Program-made: the position numbers and the translations under genes
The notes under the pieces: model-generated
The model's database searches: none
Seen by the model: only the letters and a program-made list of their open reading frames with translations
What the model was told of the DNA's origin: nothing
Shown: positions 1-8,099 of the stretch, piece by piece
Numbering within the stretch: position 1 is the first letter of the stretch
How the letters are laid out: every line of letters begins with the position of its first letter
Source of the DNA: Myxococcaceae bacterium
GTDB taxonomy: Bacteria; Myxococcota; Myxococcia; Myxococcales; Myxococcaceae
Reading direction: 5' to 3'
Length of the DNA: 64,000 bases
NCBI GenBank assembly: GCA_016793095.1
Contig: JAEUJQ010000073.1
Span: 124,001 to 188,000, forward strand

Positions 1-1527
1 CCTTCGTTCCAGGGTGGCAACACGGGCCCCAGCACCGTCACGGCGGGGACTGGTACCACCAGCAGCATCGCCCTGGCGGTAGCGGCGCACCGCGTGACGG
101 TGAACAACGTCGACCTGACTGGCGAGGGCGCGGGGCAGCTCTCGGCCGGCGTCGTGCTGGTGAACGGCAGCGGCTCGACGTTCAACCGGGGCACCTACAC
201 GGCCGGCGCCGCGGCGACCTGCGCGGGCTTCTCGGCGACCGGTGAGTCGGGCGGCGTACGCGTCGAGGGCGTGACGGCGACCGGCTGTCCCCGCGTGCCC
301 AACATCTTGAACCCGCCCCGGTTCGGCGCGGGTGTGCTCTTCGACGGCTGTCCGCCGCTGGGCGTTGGTGGCGCCGCGCCCATCGTGCGCAACGTCATCG
401 CCACCGGCGGAGTCGTCGGAGGGAGCAACAGCCTCGCGGTCGGCGGCGCGTCGACCGACGGTTGCGGCGTTCGCTTCGAGGGCACGACGCCAGGCGCGGC
501 CGTCTTCACCGGGACGACGCAGGGTGGTGGCGGGTTGGGTGCAGGCCCAGAGACGACCATCGGCATCGCGTGCTCCTTCGCCGGGCTGCGGAACCAGAAC
601 GGGGCCGATGCCCGCTGCTCGGTGGCGGGCGTGACGGCGGTGGGCGGGGCCGCGGGCGCCACCAACTCCATCGGGCTCCTCTGTGACGGCACCTGCGCGA
701 ACCAGCCTGGCTCCTGCCGCGGCTCGTGTGAGGAGGTCGTCAACAACACCTTCTCCGCGGGCTCGGGCGTCTCGATGGTGCACGTCCTCGTTCGGCACTC
801 GTCTCCGGGGGTGCGCCAGAACTTCATCGGCGCCGGCTCCACGGCCGTCACGTGCGGCAACAACGCGGCGGTGAGCGGCCTCACGATTCAGGGCTCGGCC
901 TCGACGGTGGTGAACAACCTCATCGTCGCCGGGCAGTGCCTCACCAGCATCGGCGTCGCACACGTGCTCGCGCTGCGCAGCGATGGGAGCACGCCGTCGC
1001 CGACCTTCCACTCGAACACCATCGTCTCTCACCCGGTGACGGGCGGCGGCACGAGCGTGCTGACGAGCCTGGGGGTGAACCTCACCGGGCCCGCGGGCAG
1101 CGCCAGCGCGCTGGTCGGTGGCAGCTGGCGCAACAACATCATCTTCGCTGGCTCCAGCCAGGGCGCCGGCTCGCGGTCCATCGCGTTTCGAGAAGACGGC
1201 CCAGGCGTCGATCCGTCTTTCTTGACGAACAACCTCTTCTTCGCGCCCGGCGGAGGGACCCCCACCACCCCGGCGCTCTACTTCGACGAGGGCGCCACCA
1301 CGCTGACGACGGCGATGGCCGTCAACCTGCTGATGGGAGCGGCCGGCAACCTCGCAGGCGACCCGCGCTTCCAGAACGCGGGCAATGGCAACTACAGCCT
1401 CGATGGCAACTCGCCAGCGCGTGAGGCCGGAACGACCATGGGCGCGCCTGCGCAGGACCTCATCCGGGCGCCGCGGCCGAACCCGACGAACACGCCCCCC
1501 GACATCGGCTGCTACGAGGTGCCGTGA
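1..1527 (+). CDS. Secreted parallel beta-helix-like protein, 5' end missing
   Basis: The frame is open from base 1, so the start lies outside the window; GTG at 94 is only an internal codon. The visible 508 residues are Gly/Ala/Ser/Asn-rich with recurring short V-x-N-N-x-I/F and T-I-V-S strands (for example VVNNLIVAG and WRNNIIFAG), the look of right-handed beta-helix or DUF1565-type surface proteins. Paired cysteines are scattered through it. The C-terminus has the motif SLDGNSPAREAG and ends in PDIGCYE, a tail often seen in secreted beta-helix proteins with a 'choice-of-anchor' fold. It is probably exported, but the signal peptide is not visible. Substrate and role are unknown. The next gene is convergent, 46 bases away. 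Confidence 0.75.
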   Translation, partial: PSFQGGNTGPSTVTAGTGTTSSIALAVAAHRVTVNNVDLTGEGAGQLSAGVVLVNGSGSTFNRGTYTAGAAATCAGFSATGESGGVRVEGVTATGCPRVPNILNPPRFGAGVLFDGCPPLGVGGAAPIVRNVIATGGVVGGSNSLAVGGASTDGCGVRFEGTTPGAAVFTGTTQGGGGLGAGPETTIGIACSFAGLRNQNGADARCSVAGVTAVGGAAGATNSIGLLCDGTCANQPGSCRGSCEEVVNNTFSAGSGVSMVHVLVRHSSPGVRQNFIGAGSTAVTCGNNAAVSGLTIQGSASTVVNNLIVAGQCLTSIGVAHVLALRSDGSTPSPTFHSNTIVSHPVTGGGTSVLTSLGVNLTGPAGSASALVGGSWRNNIIFAGSSQGAGSRSIAFREDGPGVDPSFLTNNLFFAPGGGTPTTPALYFDEGATTLTTAMAVNLLMGAAGNLAGDPRFQNAGNGNYSLDGNSPAREAGTTMGAPAQDLIRAPRPNPTNTPPDIGCYEVP

Positions 1528-1573
1528 GCGCTCGACGGCGCCTTCGATTCGGTCTGCACTCGTCCATCTGGCC

Positions 1574-2425
1574 TCACTCGAGGACGACGGCGGCGCCGAC
1601 CGGAATCGACGCGTAGAAGGCCGCGATGTCCTCGGGGTGGAGGACGACGCAGCCCCACGACAGGCCATAGCCCCCGGCGTCGCCGCGCCACGGGGCGATC
1701 CACCCGTGGAACCCGATGCCACCGCCCAGCCTCGTCTTCTGGGACGGCAGCTCGCGGCGCCACCACGCGCGGTCGATGGTGGAGCGCTGGGCGTCGCTCA
1801 AGAAGCCGTCGCGGACCCCGCGGGCCGCGTCGAAGGCGTTGGGGTAGTTCACCTTCACCCAGTGCCCGCCGTAGTACGCCGCGAAGTCGCCGCCGAAGGG
1901 GCCGGTGGACTTGTCGGTGACGAAGTAGAGGCCACGGGGCGTCTTGAGGTCGCCGCGCACGGCCTTCACGCCCTCGGCCTGCCCGCGCCCCACCTCCCAG
2001 GTGTGTGTGCGCTGGCCCTTCTCGAAGCGGCGGGCCGCGTGGCCCTCGACGTCCACCACCAGCAGCACCGGCTCGGCGCGCGGCTCGTAGAGGAACGGGT
2101 GGGCCGCGAAGAAGCGCTCGGGTGAGAGGCCGTCGAGCAGCACCAGGCCACCCTTCGCGAGCACCTCGCCCCGCGTCACGCGAGCGCCGTCCTTCACCAG
2201 CACCTGCTTCGCCCGGCGCACCTCGAGGGCGACCGGCTGCACGAGGTGGTTCTCATAGGCGCACAGCGTCAGCGTCACCCCATCCTCCCGCACCGACGCG
2301 ACGCCGTCAGCGGGGGCCAGGACCTGCCCACGCGCGAGCAGGGGCGCCCCACGCACGAGCGGCGAGGGGCACCGCTCGGGGAAGTCCGCGCTGGCGAGGA
2401 GGAGGGGGATGAGGGTGACGAGCAT
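1574..2425 (-). CDS. L,D-transpeptidase (YkuD-type) family protein, exported
   Basis: 283 residues from ATG 2425, chosen because it gives an immediate hydrophobic signal peptide (MLVTLIPLLLASA); longer in-frame starts reach into the divergent promoter. Near the C-terminus the YkuD signature is readable as GFHGW, then SWGCVVL, supplying the His and nucleophilic Cys of L,D-transpeptidases, which cross-link peptidoglycan or attach proteins to it in the periplasm. The middle contains KTPRGLYFV, typical of the YkuD core ('TP.G.y'). The N-terminal half has a short beta-rich region of unknown role. It is divergent from the M16 peptidase at 2481, with 55 bases between the starts. Catalytic assignment is firm; substrate is not. 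Confidence 0.85.
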   Translation of the reverse strand: MLVTLIPLLLASADFPERCPSPLVRGAPLLARGQVLAPADGVASVREDGVTLTLCAYENHLVQPVALEVRRAKQVLVKDGARVTRGEVLAKGGLVLLDGLSPERFFAAHPFLYEPRAEPVLLVVDVEGHAARRFEKGQRTHTWEVGRGQAEGVKAVRGDLKTPRGLYFVTDKSTGPFGGDFAAYYGGHWVKVNYPNAFDAARGVRDGFLSDAQRSTIDRAWWRRELPSQKTRLGGGIGFHGWIAPWRGDAGGYGLSWGCVVLHPEDIAAFYASIPVGAAVVLE

Positions 2426-2480
2426 CTCGGTCCTGACGCCGGGACGTGGTGGGGGAGTTCCACTACGCTCCCGAATCGAC

Positions 2481-3830
2481 ATGAACTTCAACCGGTTGGT
2501 TGTCGTCGTGGTGGCCGTGGCGAGCTCGGCCTTCGCGCAGTTCAACGGGCAGACGGTCGCCGCCCGGAAGTCGCGCCCGGCTGACTTCGCCCTCGTCGTC
2601 GAACGGCGCGAGCTGAGGAATGGGCTTGTGCTGCTGATGAGCCCTGACGACGGAGCGAACGACGTCGCCGTCGAGCTGTCGTTCGGCTGCGGGGCCCTTC
2701 GGCAGGCGCCCGACCGCGCGGGCCTTCCCCACCTCGTCGAGCACGCGCTGGCCTCGGGGCCAACGCCTGAGACGGACTACCAGCGGCTGCTCGAGGCGCG
2801 CGGCGCGACCGACTTCAACGGCTTCACCACGATGGACCGCATGGGCTTCACCGGCGTCGTGCCGCCTGAGGAGCTGCCCTTCGCGCTCTGGGTGCACGCC
2901 GACCGCCTGGGGCGACGCGAGCGCCTCATCACTCCGGCCGACCTGGACAGGCATCGGCGCATCGTGCTGCAGGAGAAGCTGCTGCGCATCGAGGACGCCT
3001 CGTACGGCGCAGCCAGCCGAATGATGTTCCGCTACCTCTTCTCGAAGCGTCACCCGCTCCACGAGGGGATCATCGGCACCGCGGCGACGCTCGAGGCCAT
3101 CACCGTCGATGACGCGGTCGCCTTCGCGCGGACCTGTCTGGTGCCGAACAACGCGGTGCTGGCTCTCGCCGGGCGCTTCGAGGTCGAGCAGGCTGTGCGC
3201 GCGGCCGAGGCGACGCTGGGGCGAATCCCGGTGGGCGCGCCCCTCGAGCCCGTTCCCGAGACTCCGCGCCTCGCGCAAGGCCGCTCGGCGGAGGTCGTCG
3301 AGGACGTCGCCCGGAAGCCGCAGGTGACCATGGCGTGGTGGCTCCCCATGGTCCGGAAGGACGACGCGTACACCCTCTCGCTGGGAGCCACGTTGCTCGA
3401 GGTGTACACCGACGGCCTCATCGGCATGCGCGTGGAGTCCGCGTTCGTGCCCAATGGCGTGGGCGGCATCTTCGCGCTCTCGGTGACGACCCCTCACCCA
3501 CTCGGCGCGACCGAGCCCGCGAGCAACGCCGAGGTGGTGCTGCGGAACCTGACGTACGCACCGCTGCCTGCCGATGTCGTCGCAGCGAGCTACCACATGC
3601 TCGACCTCCAGCTCCTCGCGGGCCTGTCGTCCATGGCCCAGCGGGCAGGGCTCATCTCGCAGCTCTACCAGCAGGTCGAGGGCGCCCACACCCTCCCGCC
3701 GCTCGATCGCCACTGGCGCTTGAGCCCGGAGCAGTTGTTCGCGGGCAGCTCGCCGCTCCTCAAAGGAGCCCATGTCGTGCTCGAGTCGAAGCCCGTCCGG
3801 CCGCTCCCGCCGCCACGGAGGAGACGCTGA
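2481..3830 (+). CDS. M16 (pitrilysin-like) zinc peptidase, active subunit
   Basis: 449 residues from ATG 2481, which begins a clean signal peptide (about residues 1-19, ending AFA-Q), so the protein should act in the periplasm. The inverted zinc motif HLVEH is at residues 84-88, within GLPHLVEHAL, as in M16 peptidases; the third ligand is probably the Glu in QEKLLRIE about 75 residues on. The second half matches the inactive M16 C-terminal domain. Its stop overlaps the start of the next gene as TGATG (3828-3832), so the two are translationally coupled. The next product is a second M16 protein without the zinc motif; this is the usual heterodimer arrangement. Substrates are probably peptides or misfolded periplasmic proteins, by family inference. 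Confidence 0.88.
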   Translation: MNFNRLVVVVVAVASSAFAQFNGQTVAARKSRPADFALVVERRELRNGLVLLMSPDDGANDVAVELSFGCGALRQAPDRAGLPHLVEHALASGPTPETDYQRLLEARGATDFNGFTTMDRMGFTGVVPPEELPFALWVHADRLGRRERLITPADLDRHRRIVLQEKLLRIEDASYGAASRMMFRYLFSKRHPLHEGIIGTAATLEAITVDDAVAFARTCLVPNNAVLALAGRFEVEQAVRAAEATLGRIPVGAPLEPVPETPRLAQGRSAEVVEDVARKPQVTMAWWLPMVRKDDAYTLSLGATLLEVYTDGLIGMRVESAFVPNGVGGIFALSVTTPHPLGATEPASNAEVVLRNLTYAPLPADVVAASYHMLDLQLLAGLSSMAQRAGLISQLYQQVEGAHTLPPLDRHWRLSPEQLFAGSSPLLKGAHVVLESKPVRPLPPPRRRR

Positions 3831-5314
3831 TGCGCGCGCTCGTCTTCGTCGCTGCCCTGGCCTTCGCGTGCGCGACCCCGAGCACGTGGGCTCCCGTCGT
3901 CGTGAAGGTGAAGCCGCCCACCGCCTGGACGCCCACCGAGCCGCCACCACCCCTGGCTCCGATCGAGCGGCGCGTTCCCCAGGTCTCGACCTGGAAGCTG
4001 AAGAACGGCATCACGGTGGTGGTCGTCGAGCATCACCAGCGGCCGGTGGTGCGCCTGCGCCTGGTCTTCCCTTCAGGCTCGTCGAGCGACGACCCGGCCC
4101 GCGCGGGCGCGACGTGGTTCGCGCTGTCCCTGCTGGGCATGGGCCGCGAGCTGATGCTCCCCACCGGCGAGGTCGACCACACCGAGAAGACGCTGCGGCG
4201 CACGCTGCTCGAGCGCGGCGCAGCCTTTCGTGCCGGCGTGGACCTCGACGGCGCCTTCGTGGGCATCGACGGCCCCGCGCGTGACAGCCGGGCGCTGCTC
4301 GAGCTGCTCGCCGACGCCGTCCGCAACCCACGCCAGGGCGAGCAGTCGTTTGGCGTGCTCCTCGAGGAGGCAGCGGACTCGCTGGACGAGCGGCAGATCT
4401 CCGACCCGGAGGTCCTGAGCCGGGCCGTGCTGCAGCTCGCGTTCGGAGATGAAGAGGCAGGCGCGCCGCGCGGGACGGCCGAGAGCATCTCCCGCCTTGG
4501 CTGGGAGGAGGTCGTTCGCCGGCAGGCCGCGCTCGTGCACCCTCGCGGGGCGACGCTGCTCGTCACGGGCGACGTGGACCCTGTCGGCCTCAGGGCCACC
4601 CTCCAATCGACGTTCGGCGCGTGGAGCGGTGGAGACGGGGAGCCGACCGCTGCGAGGCCGGTGCGTGCGCGACCAGCCACCCGGAAGAGCGTGACCTTCC
4701 TTCCGCGGCCCGGCGCCCGGACAACGCTCGTGTGCGCGGCGAGGCCGCTCGGTGACGTGCCCGCGTCGGACGGCGTGCTGCGCGTGGTGGCCGATGTGCT
4801 GGGGCGCAGGCTCACGGCGCGCCTTCGCGAAGAGGCGACCCTGACCTACGACGTGTCAACCGGCCTCGAGTTCCGGGTCCAGAACCGGGGGCTCGTCGTC
4901 TGCTCCCGCCTGCCCGCGGCGGCGACCGAGCAGGGCCTGCAGCTGCTGCTGGCTGCGGTCGATCACCCCTCGACACCAACGCCCGACGAGGTCGAGCTCT
5001 CCCGGCGACAGCTCACCTCGTTCTTCGAGCGGGCGCAGACGAGCTTCGACGGCGTCTCGGGTCTGTGGCTCGGGAGCCTGCTGACCGGTCGCACGTTCGA
5101 CTCCGCGCGCACGCTCGCGGAGCTGCGTGACGTGAGCGTCGAACAGACCGCGGCGGCGTGGAAGCTGGTGACCGCCTCGTCGGCGCAGTACCAGCTCGTG
5201 ACGCTGGGGCAGCGGGCGCCCGTCGAGCAGGCCGCGACGGCCCTGAAGCTGGGGCGGCTGCGCACCCCCACGCTGAAGCAGGTGGAGACGGAGTCGCGCT
5301 TCGGCGCCGACTGA
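3830..5314 (+). CDS. M16 peptidase-like protein, non-catalytic partner
   Basis: 494 residues, starting at the ATG that overlaps the upstream stop. The N-terminus has a hydrophobic stretch ending AFAC near residue 14, a possible but non-ideal lipobox. The M16 N-domain is recognisable (LKNGITVVVVEHHQRPVV, followed by a strand ending in FPSGS), but where HXXEH should stand the sequence reads ARAGATWFAL, so the zinc site is absent. The C-domain keeps the family's Arg/Tyr-rich segment (RLREEATLTYDV), which in known heterodimers contributes to substrate binding in the partner. It most likely forms a complex with the 2481-3830 product in the periplasm. The next gene starts 60 bases downstream. Confidence 0.83.
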   Translation: MRALVFVAALAFACATPSTWAPVVVKVKPPTAWTPTEPPPPLAPIERRVPQVSTWKLKNGITVVVVEHHQRPVVRLRLVFPSGSSSDDPARAGATWFALSLLGMGRELMLPTGEVDHTEKTLRRTLLERGAAFRAGVDLDGAFVGIDGPARDSRALLELLADAVRNPRQGEQSFGVLLEEAADSLDERQISDPEVLSRAVLQLAFGDEEAGAPRGTAESISRLGWEEVVRRQAALVHPRGATLLVTGDVDPVGLRATLQSTFGAWSGGDGEPTAARPVRARPATRKSVTFLPRPGARTTLVCAARPLGDVPASDGVLRVVADVLGRRLTARLREEATLTYDVSTGLEFRVQNRGLVVCSRLPAAATEQGLQLLLAAVDHPSTPTPDEVELSRRQLTSFFERAQTSFDGVSGLWLGSLLTGRTFDSARTLAELRDVSVEQTAAAWKLVTASSAQYQLVTLGQRAPVEQAATALKLGRLRTPTLKQVETESRFGAD

Positions 5315-5374
5315 CCGAAGGCGCCACGCGCCTGGTGGTGGAGCCTCTCGTTGGGGCGCTCTCCTGTTCACCAC

Positions 5375-5512
5375 ATGCGAGTTCTCTCCACCCTCGTCGT
5401 CATCGCGAGCGCGGCTGCCTTCGCTCAGGCTGTCAAGCCGCCCAGTGGCGGCACCTGGACGATGCAGGTGCGCGTGTCTCCCAACAAGTCGGCGCAGGGC
5501 CGCTACCGTTGA
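5375..5512 (+). CDS. 45-residue predicted secreted peptide
   Basis: A short reading frame from ATG 5375 to TGA 5510-5512. The first ~18 residues are a textbook signal peptide (MRVLSTLVVIASAAAFAQ), leaving a mature peptide of only about 27 residues containing PPSGGTWTMQV. No clear Shine-Dalgarno sequence precedes it. It lies directly after the M16 pair, so it might be a small exported peptide or the surviving 5' end of a larger secreted protein. The signal peptide argues against chance, but no homolog is recognised and no function can be given. Confidence 0.45.
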   Translation: MRVLSTLVVIASAAAFAQAVKPPSGGTWTMQVRVSPNKSAQGRYR

Positions 5513-5561
5513 CCGGGGCATCGCGCCGATGGTGGTCTCTCATCATTTGCGGAGGCGGAGC

Positions 5562-6128
5562 GTGACGTTCGACCAGGCCCTCGAGGATGTGAGAAGACGC
5601 TATCGCGCGCGCCGACGGCGACGCCTGGCCATGCCCTTCGTGACAGCTGCCGCCACCAGCGTGGCGATTGGGGGGGTAGCCGCGTACGTTGGCGGGTGGT
5701 GGGGAGTACCGGTGGGGGTCGGCGTCCTGGCCGTCACTCTTCTCGACCGACTGTTCACGTCCCGCTTCTACGAGTTTTCCTGGAAGCTCCCTGATGCAGG
5801 GAGCGACCCTTATGAGCAGTTCAGGAGGAAGCCTCCGGAGCTCTGGGCCCACAGTCCGTCGCACGGCCTTCTGGTTGCCGACCAGGGCTGGTTGTTGCTC
5901 GGCGACGCGTCGTACGCATTCGACCGGCATGCCCCCGAACGCGTCACCTCGGTGAGCTACGACGAAGCCGCTCACACGCTCATCGTCCACGCCGTTCGGC
6001 TCGTTCAGATGAGCGACGGAGGAACCAGGGAAGCCATCGTTCGTGAACTCGTTCGTCTGGACGCCTCGCTCAAGCCGGAGGCCGCCCTCGCCCTGGCCGG
6101 GCAGTTGCTTGAACGCGCGGCGCGCTGA
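5562..6128 (+). CDS. Unknown membrane protein with two N-terminal helices
   Basis: 188 residues from GTG 5562, preferred over the in-frame ATG 5529 because GGAGG at 5551-5555 sits just upstream of it. The N-terminus is Arg-rich (RRRYRARRRRR) and is followed by two hydrophobic segments separated by GGWWG, predicting a hairpin in the inner membrane with a positive cytoplasmic face. The rest is soluble, with tryptophan-rich strands (DQGWLLLGDASYAFDR) resembling a PH- or YcxB-like beta domain. No catalytic motif is visible. It lies between the small exported peptide and the radical SAM cassette, with no overlap to either. Confidence 0.62.
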   Translation: MTFDQALEDVRRRYRARRRRRLAMPFVTAAATSVAIGGVAAYVGGWWGVPVGVGVLAVTLLDRLFTSRFYEFSWKLPDAGSDPYEQFRRKPPELWAHSPSHGLLVADQGWLLLGDASYAFDRHAPERVTSVSYDEAAHTLIVHAVRLVQMSDGGTREAIVRELVRLDASLKPEAALALAGQLLERAAR

Positions 6129-6158
6129 GCGAGGTCAGGACGACGACCACTCGGCCTC

Positions 6159-6806
6159 ATGCGCGGGACCAGCTACGCTGGGCGCGTGGACGACGACGAC
6201 GCGTTCCGGCTCAACTCGCTCAACCGTTTCCAGAAGCGGTCGAACCTGGTGCTCGAGGCCCACTCGCACTGCGAGGTGCCGGCGGGCTGCGGCGGCGTGG
6301 TGTTCCAGTGGCGCAATCCGGCGTTGGGCGTCACCGTGCGGGTGCACGTGCGCTCCTCGTCGCGCGTGGCAGAGGCCTTCATCGACGGGGTGCCGGTGTC
6401 GGGCCTGGGCGTGCGGCTCCAGCCCGGTGGACACCTGCTGGCGCTCGCCCTCGTCCCCGCGCAGGAGGAGCCCGCCACCGCGCCCTGGGTGATGGTGCAC
6501 CTCGAGCGGCGCGAGCCCGGAGCTCCGACGTACCCCGTGCAGCGCCTCGCCGGTGGAGAGACCCGCGACGACGGCTCCTGGCGGGCGACGACGACGCCCC
6601 CGCCGACCGGCTGGACGGAGCGGGGCTTCGATGACGCGACGTGGGCGCCGCTGCGCCGCTCCTCCACCGCCGGGCGCGACCTCGAGCACTGGGCCCGCCG
6701 CAGCTTCGACGAGGACCGGCGGCTGGGCTCCGAGCCCCTCGCCATTCCGGGCGTTCCGGCCTGGCTGCGCAAACGCTTCGAGCTTCCCCGCCAGGTGAGC
6801 CGCTGA
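6159..6806 (+). CDS. Jelly-roll (galactose-binding-like) protein of the radical SAM cassette
   Basis: 215 residues if ATG 6159 is used; GTG 6186, right after a TACGCT hexamer, is an alternative that removes nine residues. No signal peptide is seen. The C-terminal part contains DGSWRATTTPPPTGW, then FDDATW and LRKRFELP, the pattern of the beta-sandwich accessory domains found in glycosidases and sialate esterases (GW...FDDS.W...lRr.f). The N-terminal half is also beta-rich. Its stop overlaps the ATG of the radical SAM gene (TGATG at 6804-6808), implying translational coupling and probably joint function. It could bind sugar or act as a scaffold for the radical SAM protein; no catalytic motif is seen. 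Confidence 0.65.
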   Translation: MRGTSYAGRVDDDDAFRLNSLNRFQKRSNLVLEAHSHCEVPAGCGGVVFQWRNPALGVTVRVHVRSSSRVAEAFIDGVPVSGLGVRLQPGGHLLALALVPAQEEPATAPWVMVHLERREPGAPTYPVQRLAGGETRDDGSWRATTTPPPTGWTERGFDDATWAPLRRSSTAGRDLEHWARRSFDEDRRLGSEPLAIPGVPAWLRKRFELPRQVSR

Positions 6807-8092
6807 TGACGGCGGCGCCCCTCGTCCTCACCCCGCAGCACTTCGGCGGCCTCGTCTTCGAGCGCAGCTCGTCGCGGTACCTGCCCTTCGACGTTGACGC
6901 CACCGCGGTGCTGCGCGAGCTCGCCGAGCGGCCCTTCCCCGAGCTCATGGCCCGCCGCGCGCCTCACGAGCACGAGGCGCTCGAGGCCTTCTACGAGTCC
7001 TTCGACGCGCGCGGCTGGTTCACCGTGGACGGGCGCTTCGCCGGCGTGGTGAACGAGGTCGCCCGGGTGCCGGCGGGCCACCTCGTGGGGCCGCTCGCCG
7101 TGCACGTCGAGGTGGTGGGCGCGTGCACCCTGGCCTGCACGCACTGCTTCGCCGACCCGCTGCCGCGCAACCGCGAGCTGCTGACGCTGGACGAGCTGCG
7201 CGCGCTCTTCCGCGAGCTCGCCTCGATGGGCAGCTTCCGGCTGGGCCTCACGGGTGGAGAGCCGCTGCTCCGCCGCGAGCTGCTCGACGTCATCGACGCC
7301 GCCACCGGCGCCGGCCTGCACCCGTGCCTGACGACGAACGGCCTGTTGCTCGACGAGCGCTGGGCGAAGGAGCTGGGCGCGCGCGAGCTGGTGTGGCTCA
7401 ACGTCAGCCTCGACGGCGCGACCGCCGCGACGAATGACGCCGTGCGCGGCCGCGGCACCTTCGACGCGGTGGTGTCGAAGCTGCGCGCGCTGGGCCGCTT
7501 CATGCGCTTCACGCTCTCGTTCACGGTGATGCGCGGCAACGCGCACGAGGTGGTGGCCTTCACCGAGCTGGCGAAGGAGCTGGGCGCGCACAACGTCGTG
7601 TTCCGCCCGTTGTACCCCGTCGGCGCCGCCCGCCACCGGCCCGAGCTGATGCCGGAGTACGAGCAGTACGCGGAGGCGCTCCGCTCGCTGGCCGACCGGG
7701 GCGCGGTGCGCGGCATCGACCCGTTCAGCCCGCAGGCGCGCGCCGACTCGAGCGCGGCTGTGCATGGGAACTCAGGCTGCGGCGCGGCGAACTCCATCGC
7801 CACCATCTCGGCGCGGGGTGACGTGAGCCCGTGCAGCTTCCTGGGCCCTGCGTTCGACGTGGCCAACGTGCGCGACCGCCCGTTCCGCGACATCTGGAAC
7901 GAGGGCGAGGGCTTTCGCGTCATGCGCGCGCTGTCCACCTCGCCCGCGCCGGGCCGGTTCAGCGGAGGATGTCGGGCGCGCGCCCTGCGGCTCGCCGGTG
8001 ACGTGGACGCGGCGGACCCCTGGCAGGAGGCGTGGGAGCGCCGGAAAGACACACCGCCGCCGTCGTACACCTTGCCCGTGCTCTCGTCGTGA
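6806..8092 (+). CDS. Radical SAM protein with PqqD-like N-domain and SPASM/twitch-like C-domain
   Basis: 428 residues. CX3CX2C is at residues 107-114 (CTLACTHC) and should bind the SAM-cleaving 4Fe-4S cluster; a glycine-rich segment follows (GLTGGEPLLRRE). Residues 1-80 do not belong to the radical SAM core; they resemble a PqqD-type peptide-recognition domain (GGLVFERSSSRYLPFD, then an helix and a fl.eLdarGw-like end). The C-terminal part has three further Cys: GCG, then RGDVSPC (the G-X4-C signature of SPASM) and GGC, so an auxiliary cluster of twitch size is likely. Such proteins usually modify ribosomal peptides or build cofactors. No precursor peptide gene is obvious. Coupled to both neighbours. 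Confidence 0.85.
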   Translation: MTAAPLVLTPQHFGGLVFERSSSRYLPFDVDATAVLRELAERPFPELMARRAPHEHEALEAFYESFDARGWFTVDGRFAGVVNEVARVPAGHLVGPLAVHVEVVGACTLACTHCFADPLPRNRELLTLDELRALFRELASMGSFRLGLTGGEPLLRRELLDVIDAATGAGLHPCLTTNGLLLDERWAKELGARELVWLNVSLDGATAATNDAVRGRGTFDAVVSKLRALGRFMRFTLSFTVMRGNAHEVVAFTELAKELGAHNVVFRPLYPVGAARHRPELMPEYEQYAEALRSLADRGAVRGIDPFSPQARADSSAAVHGNSGCGAANSIATISARGDVSPCSFLGPAFDVANVRDRPFRDIWNEGEGFRVMRALSTSPAPGRFSGGCRARALRLAGDVDAADPWQEAWERRKDTPPPSYTLPVLSS

Positions 8093-8099
8093 GGCGCCC

